Shown: positions 9,318-17,958 of the stretch, piece after piece
How positions within the stretch are numbered: the stretch's first letter is position 1
Layout of the letters: each line of letters starts with the position of its first letter
Origin: Deltaproteobacteria bacterium
GTDB taxonomy: Bacteria > Desulfobacterota > Desulfobacteria > Desulfobacterales > Desulfobacteraceae
Assembly: GCA_027858995.1 (NCBI GenBank)
Contig: JAQIBP010000041.1
Location: 1 to 62,264, forward strand
Direction of reading: 5' to 3'
Length of the DNA stretch: 62,264 nucleotides
Translations under genes and position numbers: made by a program
The notes under the pieces: model-generated
Seen by the model: the letters and a program-made list of their open reading frames with translations, nothing else
The model's database searches: none
What the model was told of the DNA's origin: nothing

Positions 9318-9836
9318 ATGAATGCTTTTGATATAGTAATAATTGTTATTATTTCATTTTGCCTGATACGTGGGGCATTTAAAGGGCTCATAGGGGAAAT
9401 TTCAGGAATTATAGGTGTTGTTGCTGCATTTTACGGGGCATACACCTATTATCCTATGATAACCGTATATGGGGAAAAGTGGATTGAAAATTCTGTTATC
9501 AGGAATATTCTTGCATTTTTTCTCATATTTTGTGCTGTTTTAATTGTTACCGGTTTTGTCGCTTTACTGATTCGTAAACTTTTAAATCTTGTTTTTCTCG
9601 GATGGGTGGATAGAACTTTTGGCTTTATTTTTGGCGCGGCCAAAGGAGTGCTGATTATGGCAGTCATCTTTATAATGATTACAAGTTTTTTCCCAAAAAA
9701 CCCCGATTTTCTAACTACTTCAAAACTTTCTCCCTATGTTGCAAAGGTATCTGAAGCCATGACTGTTTTTGTTTCCAAAGATACCAGAAAAGATTTTTTA
9801 AAAAAAATGGAAAAGATTAAAACTTGGAAACTATAG
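9318..9836 (+). CDS. CvpA family membrane protein
   Basis: A 172-residue integral membrane protein with four hydrophobic segments (about 4-22, 28-46, 65-85 and 100-122) and the CvpA-family features FDIVIIVIISFCLIRGAFKG at the N-terminus and GWVDRTFGFIFGAAKG in the middle. CvpA was named for colicin V production; the family function is ill-defined. The stop overlaps the mazG start by 13 bases, so the two are probably coupled. Confidence 0.9.
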   Translation: MNAFDIVIIVIISFCLIRGAFKGLIGEISGIIGVVAAFYGAYTYYPMITVYGEKWIENSVIRNILAFFLIFCAVLIVTGFVALLIRKLLNLVFLGWVDRTFGFIFGAAKGVLIMAVIFIMITSFFPKNPDFLTTSKLSPYVAKVSEAMTVFVSKDTRKDFLKKMEKIKTWKL

Positions 9837-10609
9837 ACAGACTTTTTAACATTATAAAAACCCTGAGAAGTGAAAACGGATGTGCCTGGGATAAGAAGCA
9901 AACCCCTGAAACAATGTGGAAATGTCTTGCTGAAGAAGTCTATGAGCTTGAAGAAGCAATTGTAAAAAAGGATTTACAAAACATCTGTGAAGAGTTGGGA
10001 GATGTTTTGTTTCAGTTTATTTTTATTATGGAAATTTTTCAAGAACAAGGGGACTTTACCTTTTCCGATGTTGTGGGAGAGGTTGCCAAAAAAATGATTA
10101 ACCGCCATCCTCATGTCTATGGAGATGCATTAATATCAACAAAAGAAGAGTTGGACAGGCAGTGGGATACAATTAAAACTGAGGAGAAAAAGAATAACGG
10201 CCGAAAAAGAGTATCTGCACTTGACAGTGTTCCCAAGGGAATGCCGTCTTTGATGCGTGCGTTAAAAGTATCAAAAAGTGTCGTCAAAGAAGGGTTTGAC
10301 TGGAATGATATCCATGGGATACTGAACAGTGTCAAAGATGAAATCAGAGAATTTGAGTCAGCTCTGGAATCGGGAAATCAGGATGAGGCATCCATGGAAT
10401 TTGGAGACATCTTGTTTACACTTGTCAATGTTGCAAGATCTGCACAGTTTCATCCGGAAACAGCTCTTGCCCGTTCTACTGCCAAATTTGAGGGTAGATT
10501 CAGAGTGATGGAAAAAGAGTTAAAGCAAAAAAATATTAAACTTGCAGATCTGTCAAGGGATAAAAAAGATTTGTTCTGGAGCCGGGCAAAGCAATCCTAT
10601 AAAAGATAA
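9824..10609 (+). CDS. mazG: Nucleoside triphosphate pyrophosphohydrolase MazG
   Basis: A 261-residue protein with two MazG domains. The N-terminal one carries CAWDKKQTPETMWKCLAEE-type and EELGDVLFQFIF motifs (the metal-binding EExxE/ExxD set); the C-terminal repeat has KDEIREFESAL and EFGDILFTLVNVAR. It hydrolyses NTPs to NMP and pyrophosphate as house-cleaning. The start is a TTG (9824) inside the end of cvpA; the next residues ETIDRLFNIIKTLRSENGCAWD match the expected N-terminus, so this start is likely correct. Confidence 0.94.
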   Translation: METIDRLFNIIKTLRSENGCAWDKKQTPETMWKCLAEEVYELEEAIVKKDLQNICEELGDVLFQFIFIMEIFQEQGDFTFSDVVGEVAKKMINRHPHVYGDALISTKEELDRQWDTIKTEEKKNNGRKRVSALDSVPKGMPSLMRALKVSKSVVKEGFDWNDIHGILNSVKDEIREFESALESGNQDEASMEFGDILFTLVNVARSAQFHPETALARSTAKFEGRFRVMEKELKQKNIKLADLSRDKKDLFWSRAKQSYKR

Positions 10610-10660
10610 CCCAGTTAGGTAAGTTTTACTTTTAAATAAAAGAGAAGAGAGTTGATATTT

Positions 10661-11101
10661 TTATGGGTTTGGGCCTCCATGTAACTCCATATTGCTATCA
10701 GCATTTTTTCTGGCAAGCTCAGCCATTCTATGGACAATAAATTTTGAGTCTTCTACAGACAAGGTATGGATTGTTTTTTGATTGTTTTTATCAATCTTAG
10801 TATATGTGAACTGATTTTTTTCTTTGGTAAAATTGATATTTTTATCGACCTCTTTTTCAATCTGTCTTGTGATCTTTTCTTGAGTTTTTTCTTTGGGATC
10901 TTCAGTTATAATCCTGTCCACGATATTTGAAGCAACTTTATCAATAATTGCCTGTCGTTTGTCCTCAGGGGAGATAGTTATACTGCCAGCGGAAATTTTA
11001 TTTGTATTGGCAAATTTATTTTTGTCCAGTATTTTGCCCTGACTCAGCTGTTTTGAATAAACTTTCAGGACATTTTGTATTTGATGTGATGGTATCTGCA
11101 T
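10661..11101 (-). CDS. DVU0524-like (FlgM-associated family) hypothetical protein
   Basis: A 146-residue soluble, lysine-rich protein starting MQIPSHQIQNVLKVYSKQL. That N-terminal motif resembles, from memory, the deltaproteobacterial DVU0524-type family found near flagellar flgM genes. The remainder is charged helix with no catalytic motif and no signal peptide. No flagellar gene lies in this window, so a flagellar role is unsupported locally. It follows the aldolase gene by 58 bases. A 7-bp hairpin (11113-11136) sits at its ribosome binding site. Confidence 0.6.
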   Translation of the reverse strand: MQIPSHQIQNVLKVYSKQLSQGKILDKNKFANTNKISAGSITISPEDKRQAIIDKVASNIVDRIITEDPKEKTQEKITRQIEKEVDKNINFTKEKNQFTYTKIDKNNQKTIHTLSVEDSKFIVHRMAELARKNADSNMELHGGPNP

Positions 11102-11159
11102 ATAATTTTCTCCTCAAACTTGTTTGTTGGTTTGAGAGATTAAAACTTCAGCTTTTTTT

Positions 11160-12449
11160 TTAATCATCAAAATTTCCATCAGGCCCTTTATCACTGGTGA
11201 TTTTAGAAGCTTTTTCAATTATTTTTTCTTTTGTCCACTCATTTTTATTTTCAATCTTTTGCGTATTTAAACCAGGGGCATGGGATCTGTTCTTTAAAAT
11301 TTCATCAATTACTATGGATGCAGTATCTGTGGTGTTAAATACATCTGTTAAAAGGTTGAATACAAAATCTTCAACATCCTTTGCCATTCTGTCACGGATT
11401 TTTTTGGGCTGTACCAGACATCTGCTTTCAAATGGAAGATTCAGTTTTTTAAAGTCACCACCCTTTAGGTTATTATCTTTTGCAAAGGTAAGCATCTCTT
11501 CCCATAAATCTTGTGTAACTCCTCTGCCTTTCTGTTTTATAAAATTTCCGTTTTCAAGGATTGCATTGCCATAATCATTGACTTTAACACCCCAGGAAAT
11601 CATCTGCAGGGCTGTTGCCACATTTGCTTTGGTTGTCCTGGTTTTTGATGTTATTTCACGAAGTCGTTGAGAGTTGTTGCCAGAGGTACCATGCTGGGCT
11701 CCTGAAATATTGTATTTTTCAAGAGCCTCATGGATTTGAGCAGTCAGTTCAACATTGATTCCACTGTCACTTTCTTCAATTCCATGGGTTGTACCATTGT
11801 TCAGGGCGATCCAATTGGGAAAAATGTTATGGGCGTTAAGCCCCTGGATAAGAAAGAGAGCCTCTTGATCAGTTGACAGCCCAAGTTTACCTTTTATTTC
11901 ACCAACCTCTGTTTCAAGACCTGCCCAGTCAGGAATATAATTGTATAATTCTAAATTTGCCAAAAGATTCTGGTCATCCGGCATGTGAGAAGCGTCAACG
12001 GCAATTGATGTAATACCAGCATCAAACAGAGAGCTGATTTCCGGTTTTGCAGGTTCAATGTCCTCAGGCTTTTTAATACCAAAATGGTCTGCATGAATTG
12101 CAACAGGAATGGTAATGCCAAGTTCATTCATAAAAGCATCTGTCTGTCTTGCAATATTCCACAGATTTACTGCGCAGTACGCATTTGTGCCTCCTTCTGA
12201 TCTGGCAATTTCAACAATAATAGCTGCATCAGCACGTTGAGCAGCTGCAAGAGCGCCTCGTATGACAAAAGAGTTGCGGCCGTTGGCAGCTATGGTCATG
12301 CATCTGCCTTTAATTAGCATGGCCTGGTCTATATATTTCCCACTGACAAGAAGTGCTTTTGAGTTGGGGAAAAGTTTTTTTATTGTAGGAGGCCTGCCAA
12401 TGTCAATTGCATTTTTAAAGTCTGAAGAGTATTTAAATGGTTTTGTCAT
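11160..12449 (-). CDS. fba: Class II fructose-bisphosphate aldolase
   Basis: A 429-residue zinc-dependent class II aldolase. Metal and catalytic motifs are AIHADHFG (His119, Asp121, His122), ETEVGEIKGK (about 179-188), the metal histidine in NNGTTHGI (His222) and AQHGTSGN (His253). It interconverts fructose 1,6-bisphosphate with DHAP and glyceraldehyde 3-phosphate; in a sulfate reducer it would mostly serve gluconeogenesis. It is longer than the usual 300-360 residues, with an extended C-terminal helical region (about 330-429). A TetR-type palindrome lies 86 bases upstream of the start. Confidence 0.85.
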   Translation of the reverse strand: MTKPFKYSSDFKNAIDIGRPPTIKKLFPNSKALLVSGKYIDQAMLIKGRCMTIAANGRNSFVIRGALAAAQRADAAIIVEIARSEGGTNAYCAVNLWNIARQTDAFMNELGITIPVAIHADHFGIKKPEDIEPAKPEISSLFDAGITSIAVDASHMPDDQNLLANLELYNYIPDWAGLETEVGEIKGKLGLSTDQEALFLIQGLNAHNIFPNWIALNNGTTHGIEESDSGINVELTAQIHEALEKYNISGAQHGTSGNNSQRLREITSKTRTTKANVATALQMISWGVKVNDYGNAILENGNFIKQKGRGVTQDLWEEMLTFAKDNNLKGGDFKKLNLPFESRCLVQPKKIRDRMAKDVEDFVFNLLTDVFNTTDTASIVIDEILKNRSHAPGLNTQKIENKNEWTKEKIIEKASKITSDKGPDGNFDD

Positions 12450-12534
12450 AGAACCCTCTCTGAATTGTTTAATATTTAACGAACAGAGTACATTTTTTCA
12501 TGAAAATCATTTAAAATCAAGAATTTTTAAATAA

Positions 12535-12548
12535 TGAGTTATCATTCA
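12535..12548. promoter_or_regulatory. Candidate TetR operator 1 (fba side)
   Basis: TGAGTTATCATTCA, one mismatch from the perfect palindrome TGAAT-N4-ATTCA found 165 bases away at the tetR promoter. It lies in the divergent fba/tetR region, 86 bases upstream of fba. Shared sequence and spacing suggest both sites bind the adjacent TetR protein; binding itself is inferred. Confidence 0.55.
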
Positions 12549-12668
12549 TGGCGATTTGTTTTGAAAAAAACAGATATATTTTTTTATAATTTATACTGAT
12601 CGTATGTAACTATTTGAAAAATAATGTTAAATTAATTTAAAGAATAAATTATAATTATTATTAACAAC

Positions 12669-12697
12669 TTGACATTTTTAAAATTCTTTAGTTAAAT
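12669..12697 (+). promoter_or_regulatory. Candidate sigma-70 promoter of the tetR gene
   Basis: A perfect -35 TTGACA (12669-12674), 17-base spacer and a -10-like TTAAAT (12692-12697, 4 of 6). Transcription would begin near 12704, inside operator 2, giving an obvious steric repression mechanism and placing the ATG at 12699 upstream of the transcript start. Confidence 0.5.
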
Positions 12698-12699
12698 AA

Positions 12700-12713
12700 T
12701 GAATTATTATTCA
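12700..12713. promoter_or_regulatory. Candidate TetR operator 2 (autoregulatory)
   Basis: The perfect palindrome TGAATTATTATTCA directly downstream of the -10-like element and overlapping the first in-frame ATG of the regulator. It matches operator 1 at 12 of 14 positions. The layout suggests the TetR protein represses its own gene. Confidence 0.6.
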
Positions 12714-12740
12714 TTTATAACAGAAGAAGGTGGAATAACT

Positions 12741-13346
12741 TTGTCAAAAATCAGATCAGGTTTGCAAAAAAACAAATCAGAAAAATATAATAAAATTTTG
12801 CAGAGTGCAGGAGCAGTATTTGCAGAATACGGGTTTCATAAAGCCACTATATCACAGATAGCAGCACAGGCCGGTGTTGCCGATGGGACATTGTATCTCT
12901 ATTTTAAAAATAAAGAGGATATTCTTTATCAGTTTGTAAATTTTAAAACAGATGTAGTGTTTAATAAAATGCATTCTGCTGTGAAAAAAGGTAAAACAGC
13001 AGAAGAAAAATTGCAGTATCTAATCAGGTGTCACCTTGCAGAATTTCAGAACGATAAAAATATGGCAATTATTTTTCAGTCAGAGGTAAGATATCTAAGG
13101 GGCATTGAATCCCAGATAAAAGATATATCAAAAATGTATCTGGACCTGTTGTCTGATATTATTGAACAGGGACAGATTGAAGGAAGCATGCGCCAGGATC
13201 TTTTTGTAGGTCTTGTTAAAAGGTTTATCCTGGGTGCTGTGGAAGGTGTTATCAATACCTGGGTGTCTGCCGGTGGCAGGTATGATCTGGTCTCCATGGC
13301 TGACCCTCTTGTGGAACTCTATCTCTCAGGTGTCCAGGGGCGCTAA
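12741..13346 (+). CDS. TetR/AcrR family transcriptional regulator (FadR-like)
   Basis: A TetR regulator of about 201 residues with an N-terminal HTH (ISQIAAQAGVADGTLYLYF, then KNKEDIL) and an all-helical ligand domain (IFQSEVRYLR, IKDISKMYLDLL). The frame is open from an ATG at 12699, but that ATG lies within the operator and promoter. The TTG at 12741 follows a good Shine-Dalgarno (AAGGTGGA, 12728-12735) at 5-6 bases spacing and is preferred. TetR proteins of this build in proteobacteria often sense acyl-CoAs; position beside EMO and etfBA supports fatty-acid/acyl-CoA control, which is inference. Confidence 0.88.
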   Translation: MSKIRSGLQKNKSEKYNKILQSAGAVFAEYGFHKATISQIAAQAGVADGTLYLYFKNKEDILYQFVNFKTDVVFNKMHSAVKKGKTAEEKLQYLIRCHLAEFQNDKNMAIIFQSEVRYLRGIESQIKDISKMYLDLLSDIIEQGQIEGSMRQDLFVGLVKRFILGAVEGVINTWVSAGGRYDLVSMADPLVELYLSGVQGR

Positions 13347-13472
13347 ATTAAATACAGCAGATGAATGGTATATATTAGTTAAATATGGCTTTTTGCTTGA
13401 CGAGTTCCTCTATGTTTATTAGATTTTGATGTTTTTGTTTTTAAGGTAAAAATATTTGGGAGGCAAGGCAGT

Positions 13473-15542
13473 ATGACTTCAATAGTTGGTCCAGCAAGTT
13501 TTAAATTTTTCGGGATATTTCCCTCAATGATATTTTCATTCATTATACCTGTTATCGGGGTAGGTTTGTTTGCATATATAATGGCAAGACGTTTAGCCCC
13601 CCTTTTAAGGGCAAATCCTGACAACAGGTTTGATCACATTGGCCAGAGAGTTAAAAATCTTATTATTGTCTGGCTGGGGCAGATCAGGCATCCCAGATAT
13701 ATGCTGGCAGGTGTTCTGCATATTTGTATTTTCTTTGGTTTTCTTGTTTTGTCCATACGCTCTACCTCCCTTGTAATTGTAGGCTTTTCCGATGGATTTG
13801 TCCTCCCCGGGTTTGGAGGTTCTCTTGGCAGCATCTACAATTTTTTCAAAGATTATGCAGCAACTGTTGTACTTGTTGCCTGTATAATTGCTGCTGTTAG
13901 AAGGGGAATTTTAAAGCCTGAACGATATGCAGTTCCTGAAAAATATGGCCACGACCATACAGCAGAAGCTGTTTTTGTGCTCGGTATTATTTCAGTACTG
14001 ATGATTTCCGAAAGCCTTTTTGAAGCATCACAGGTTGTTAGTGAATCCCGGTTTACAGACCATGCCCATTTTCTGGCTCCCTTGTCACTTGTCTGGATAT
14101 TCAGGGCAATTTTAACATCAGCTTCACAAAATGTTCTCCAGGGACTTCATATCTTTGCATATTTTGTACACGATATTACATTTTTCTTTTTCCTTTGCTT
14201 TTTACCCCTTGGAAAACATTTCCATGTAATTACATCTATTTTTAATGTGTTTTTCATGCGGGTCAAAAAAGGGAATATCAAACCTGTTATGCATGGAGTT
14301 ACAGATGAGCAGTTAGATGACCTTGAGTCCTTTGGCGTTAAAAAACTTGAGGATTTTACCTGGAAACACATGCTGGATTTTTACTCATGTGCAGACTGCG
14401 GCAGATGTTCAGATCACTGTCCGGCCGATGCAGTGGGTCGTCCACTGTCTCCAAGGTTTATAACCATTAAAGCAAGGGATTTAATGTTTAAAAATTATCC
14501 GCTTACAGGAGAAATTTATAAAAGCAATTTACTGGTGGAAGATATTTATACAGAAGATGAGATCTGGTCTTGTACTACCTGCGGCGCTTGTGAGCAGGAG
14601 TGTCCTCTCGGGATTGAATATATTGATAAAATGGTCGATTTGCGTCGTGGTATGGTTGATGAAGGGATGGTCCCCCAATCTTTGCAGAAACCATTAAAGG
14701 CCCTTGAAAAAAGAGGCAACCCTTACGGGAAAATGGAGAAAAAGAGAGCAGACTGGGCCAATGATAAAGAATTTAAAGAAAATCATAAAATTAAAGATCT
14801 GTCTGATAAAAAGAGTAAAGCAGATACCCTGTTTTTTGTGGACAGCATTACATCCTATGATGATAATATTCAGGATATTGCAAGACGTACATCAATTATT
14901 CTTGAAAAAGCAGGAGTTGATTTTGGAATTCTTGGTAAAAAAGAGAAGGATAGTGGAAATGAGGTTATCCGGTTTGGTGAGGAGATGCTTTATCAGGAAT
15001 TAAAAGAGCAGAATTCAGAAGCTATCCTTGATACTGGTGTGACACAGATTGTAACTGCTGACCCGCATGCTTACAATGCATTGAAAAATGATTATGGCAA
15101 TCTTCCGCCTGTTAAACATATCAGCCAGGTGGTTGCTCAAAAAATTGCTAAAGGCGAGCTTGATCTTAAGCCCTGTCTCGATCCTGATAAGGTCTATGTG
15201 TATCATGATCCATGCTATCTTGGACGTCATAATGATATTTATGAAGATCCAAGAGAGGCGCTTGATGCCATTGACGGCTTGACAAGAGTAGAGCTTGAAA
15301 AAAGCCGTGATAGATCCTTTTGCTGCGGCGGCGGTGGATTGATGCTTTTTTATGAACCGGAAGAAGAGACAAGAATGGGGGTTTTAAGGGTTAATATGGC
15401 TGCCGAGATAGGAGCAACTGTTATTGTAACAGCTTGTCCTTTCTGCCTGGTAAATATTCAGGATGCAATCAAGGTTGCTGGAAAAGAGGGAGAAATTGAA
15501 GCTCTTGATTTTACAGAACTAATAGAGCAGCACCTGTTATAA
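13473..15542 (+). CDS. Membrane ETF:(mena)quinone oxidoreductase, heme b/FeS/CCG fusion (EMO type)
   Basis: A 689-residue membrane protein. Residues about 18-260 form a six-helix NarI/DUF-like cytochrome b domain with histidines suited to heme binding. Two 4Fe-4S motifs follow, CADCGRCSDHCP (306-317) and CTTCGACEQECP (367-378), then two CCG-type domains. The second has the cysteine set HDPCYLG (about 580), CCGGGG (617-618) and ACPFCL; the first (about 458-540) has lost its cysteines (EKDSG and ADPHAYN in place). This architecture immediately upstream of etfBA matches the EMO proteins proposed to pass electrons from ETF to menaquinone. GGGAGG precedes the start. Confidence 0.88.
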   Translation: MTSIVGPASFKFFGIFPSMIFSFIIPVIGVGLFAYIMARRLAPLLRANPDNRFDHIGQRVKNLIIVWLGQIRHPRYMLAGVLHICIFFGFLVLSIRSTSLVIVGFSDGFVLPGFGGSLGSIYNFFKDYAATVVLVACIIAAVRRGILKPERYAVPEKYGHDHTAEAVFVLGIISVLMISESLFEASQVVSESRFTDHAHFLAPLSLVWIFRAILTSASQNVLQGLHIFAYFVHDITFFFFLCFLPLGKHFHVITSIFNVFFMRVKKGNIKPVMHGVTDEQLDDLESFGVKKLEDFTWKHMLDFYSCADCGRCSDHCPADAVGRPLSPRFITIKARDLMFKNYPLTGEIYKSNLLVEDIYTEDEIWSCTTCGACEQECPLGIEYIDKMVDLRRGMVDEGMVPQSLQKPLKALEKRGNPYGKMEKKRADWANDKEFKENHKIKDLSDKKSKADTLFFVDSITSYDDNIQDIARRTSIILEKAGVDFGILGKKEKDSGNEVIRFGEEMLYQELKEQNSEAILDTGVTQIVTADPHAYNALKNDYGNLPPVKHISQVVAQKIAKGELDLKPCLDPDKVYVYHDPCYLGRHNDIYEDPREALDAIDGLTRVELEKSRDRSFCCGGGGLMLFYEPEEETRMGVLRVNMAAEIGATVIVTACPFCLVNIQDAIKVAGKEGEIEALDFTELIEQHLL

Positions 15543-15684
15543 AAGAATTTTGAATGTTGATTTTTTAAGTTTCTGACCTTTAGGTTATTCTCAGGTTTTG
15601 GAATTTATACCTCTAAATAATGAGTGGCACCTTAAATTCAAAATTAATAATTACAAATTAGAAATTAAAACAAAGGAGGCAATA

Positions 15685-16470
15685 ATGGAAATTTTGGTAT
15701 GTGTAAAGAGAGTACCAGATACTGCTGAGAATGAGTTTGAGCTCAACAGTGCGGGCAATGATCTTGATCGTGATGATCTGGTTTATTCTGTTAATGAGTG
15801 GGATAACTATGCAGTTGAAGAGGCAATTCAGATTGTTGATAAACTGGGTGGAAATGTAACAGTTATTACTGTTGGTGATGATGAATCAGAAGAGGTATTA
15901 AGGCGTGAAATGGCCATGGGTGCCAATGATGGTATTCTGCTGTCCGATGATGCTTTTGAAGGATCTGATGGCAGGGGTATTGCTGCAATTCTTAAAGCAG
16001 AAGTTGAAAAAGGCAGTTATGATCTGATTATGACCGGTGCCCAGGCTGATGAGGGTGCAGCACAGGTTGGTGGTATACTGGCTGCAATGCTGGATATGCC
16101 ATATGCATCCCTTGTAAATAAAATTGAACCGGGTGAAGGCAAAATTACAGTGGGAAGAGAAATTGAGGGTGGAAACCAGGAGATGAATGAAATTGATCTT
16201 CCTTGTGTCCTTTCAATTCAGACAGGTATCAATGAACCCCGTTATGTGGGAATCCGCGGTATCAGAAAGGTTGCCAAAGTTGAAATTCCGGTAAAAAGTG
16301 CTGGAGACCTTGGTATTGATGCCGGCAGTGTTGGTGAAAGCGGAGCTAAAACAAAAAGAGTAGATTATTTTGTACCAGATATGGGAGAGGGAGCAGAGAT
16401 GCTTGAGGGCTCCACAGGTGAGATTATTGAAAAGCTGATTGAAAAGCTTAAAGCAAAAGGAGGGCTTTAA
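15685..16470 (+). CDS. etfB: Electron transfer flavoprotein beta subunit
   Basis: A 261-residue EtfB: MEILVCVKRVPDTAENEF at the start, the VTVITVGDDESEEVLRREMAMGA-type AMP-site region, and the MTGAQADEGAAQVGG segment. The frame is open from 15598, but the ATG at 15685 has a strong AAAGGAGG five bases upstream and begins at the family's normal N-terminus. EtfAB collects electrons from acyl-CoA dehydrogenases. It is sandwiched between the EMO-type oxidoreductase and etfA; the three form an electron path from beta-oxidation to the quinone pool. Confidence 0.95.
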   Translation: MEILVCVKRVPDTAENEFELNSAGNDLDRDDLVYSVNEWDNYAVEEAIQIVDKLGGNVTVITVGDDESEEVLRREMAMGANDGILLSDDAFEGSDGRGIAAILKAEVEKGSYDLIMTGAQADEGAAQVGGILAAMLDMPYASLVNKIEPGEGKITVGREIEGGNQEMNEIDLPCVLSIQTGINEPRYVGIRGIRKVAKVEIPVKSAGDLGIDAGSVGESGAKTKRVDYFVPDMGEGAEMLEGSTGEIIEKLIEKLKAKGGL

Positions 16471-16473
16471 ATC

Positions 16474-17442
16474 ATGACACAGATTTATGCATATATTCCA
16501 CATACTAATGGGGTTGCAGCAGATGCAGCACTGGAGTTTCCTTCTGCTGCCAAAAAGATTGATGATGGAGCATCTGTCACTGCTGTTGTAACAGGTTCTG
16601 GCGCTGATCTTGATAAAGTTGCTGAAAGCATGACTTCCACATATTCACAGGTAATTAAAATTGATAATGCAGACCTTGCATATCCCAATGCAGAGATTGT
16701 AAGAAAAGCTCTGATCAATATTATTCCTGCAGATGCAATTTTTCTTGCTGTCCATGATACTTTCAGCATGGACCTTGCACCTGGTTTGTCTGTTAAAATG
16801 GATTCAGCTTATGCTGCTGATATAGTTGATTTCGAAGGTGTTGACGGTACAAATTTAAAAGCTATTCGTCAGGAGCTTGGTGGAGCGGTGAATATTCATG
16901 TAAACATTGATATATCTTCAGGCGCTGTCATTACTGTCAGACCAGGATCATTTGCTCCTGTTGAAGATGGTTCTGCAGGCGGAGCAGTTGAAGATAAATC
17001 CGGCGATGCAGGTGATCTGTCAGCAAAAAGAAAATTCCTTGAAATTGTTGAAGCAGAAGTAGGTGATGTAGATATTACCAAATCAGATGTACTGGTATCC
17101 ATTGGACGTGGTATTGAAGATGAAGAGAATATTGAAATCGCCCAGGAACTTGCCGAGGCAATGAAGGCAGTTGTTTCATGTTCAAGACCAATTGTAGATG
17201 CAAAATGGCTTGAAAAATCAAGACAGGTTGGAACATCCGGACTGACAGTTAAACCAAAAGTCTATCTGGCCATGGGTATCTCAGGTTCTTTCCAGCACAT
17301 GGGCGGTGTGAAAGGCAAGCCTTTTATTGTTGCTGTAAATAAGAATCCCAAGGCTCCTATTTTTCAGGTGGCTGATGTTGGAATTGTAGAAGATATCCTT
17401 GATTTTATGCCTGAACTTGCAGAAGCAATTAATGATCTTTAA
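16474..17442 (+). CDS. etfA: Electron transfer flavoprotein alpha subunit
   Basis: A 322-residue EtfA. The N-terminal ETF domain is followed by the FAD-binding C-terminal domain with VLVSIGRGIED, SCSRPIVDAKW, RQVGTSGLTVKPKVY and SGSFQHMGGVKG motifs that contact FAD. It starts 4 bases after the etfB stop and ends at a strong terminator (17465-17503), closing the EMO-etfBA unit. Confidence 0.96.
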   Translation: MTQIYAYIPHTNGVAADAALEFPSAAKKIDDGASVTAVVTGSGADLDKVAESMTSTYSQVIKIDNADLAYPNAEIVRKALINIIPADAIFLAVHDTFSMDLAPGLSVKMDSAYAADIVDFEGVDGTNLKAIRQELGGAVNIHVNIDISSGAVITVRPGSFAPVEDGSAGGAVEDKSGDAGDLSAKRKFLEIVEAEVGDVDITKSDVLVSIGRGIEDEENIEIAQELAEAMKAVVSCSRPIVDAKWLEKSRQVGTSGLTVKPKVYLAMGISGSFQHMGGVKGKPFIVAVNKNPKAPIFQVADVGIVEDILDFMPELAEAINDL

Positions 17443-17464
17443 GTAAGAAATTAAGTAATACATC

Positions 17465-17503
17465 AAAAAAAGGGTATTGTGCACAGGTGCAATGCCCTTT
17501 TTT
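17465..17503 (+). terminator. Rho-independent terminator after etfA
   Basis: An 11-bp stem (17472-17482 with 17487-17497, three G-U pairs, loop ACAG) flanked by an A run on the left and followed by six Ts. It closes the etfBA transcript and separates it from the VOC protein gene. Confidence 0.85.
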
Positions 17504-17525
17504 AATTTATGAATGAGGCATTCAA

Positions 17526-17948
17526 ATGAAAATTAACAAAATGGATCATATCTGTATTGCAGTGAAAAATCTTGATGAAGCTCAAAAAGTATGGGGTCCG
17601 GTATTGGGCAAATCCAAACCAGATATCAAATACATTGATGAATCTGAAAAAATTAAGGTAGCCAGATACTGGCTCGGAGATGTTGGTTTTGAGCTGATGG
17701 AATCTACAGCTCCGGACGGGAAAGTTGCCCAATTTATTAAAAAAAGAGGAGAAGGAGTAATGTTGATCAGCTTTAACATCAACAATACCCGTGAATCAAT
17801 GGATGAGCTAAAGCAGAAAGGTTATCCTTTTATTGGCGGCCCACGCCCGTTTAAAGGTTGTGAGTTTGCATTTATCCATCCTAAAAAAATGAACGGGGTT
17901 TTACTGGAACTTATTGATTTTAAAGGTACAGAATTTGAGGAAAAGTAA
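17526..17948 (+). CDS. VOC superfamily protein, methylmalonyl-CoA epimerase-like
   Basis: A 140-residue single-domain vicinal-oxygen-chelate protein with two babab modules, beginning KMDHICIAVKNLDEAQKVW (His8 as first metal ligand) and ending with VLLELIDF (late glutamate ligand). It resembles methylmalonyl-CoA epimerase, but the usual mid-protein GxHHIxF motif reads GVMLISF, so the central histidine ligand is absent. Epimerase activity is therefore doubtful; it may act on another CoA ester or bind ligand only. It begins just after the etfA terminator and ends 10 bases before the histidine kinase start, suggesting cotranscription with the sensor. Confidence 0.7.
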   Translation: MKINKMDHICIAVKNLDEAQKVWGPVLGKSKPDIKYIDESEKIKVARYWLGDVGFELMESTAPDGKVAQFIKKRGEGVMLISFNINNTRESMDELKQKGYPFIGGPRPFKGCEFAFIHPKKMNGVLLELIDFKGTEFEEK

Positions 17949-17958
17949 GGAAATCAAT

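Noticed and set aside
11113-11136. CTCAAAC/GTTTGAG hairpin before the DVU0524-like gene as a riboswitch
   Set aside because: Only 7 bp with no conserved riboswitch core; at most it partly covers the ribosome site.
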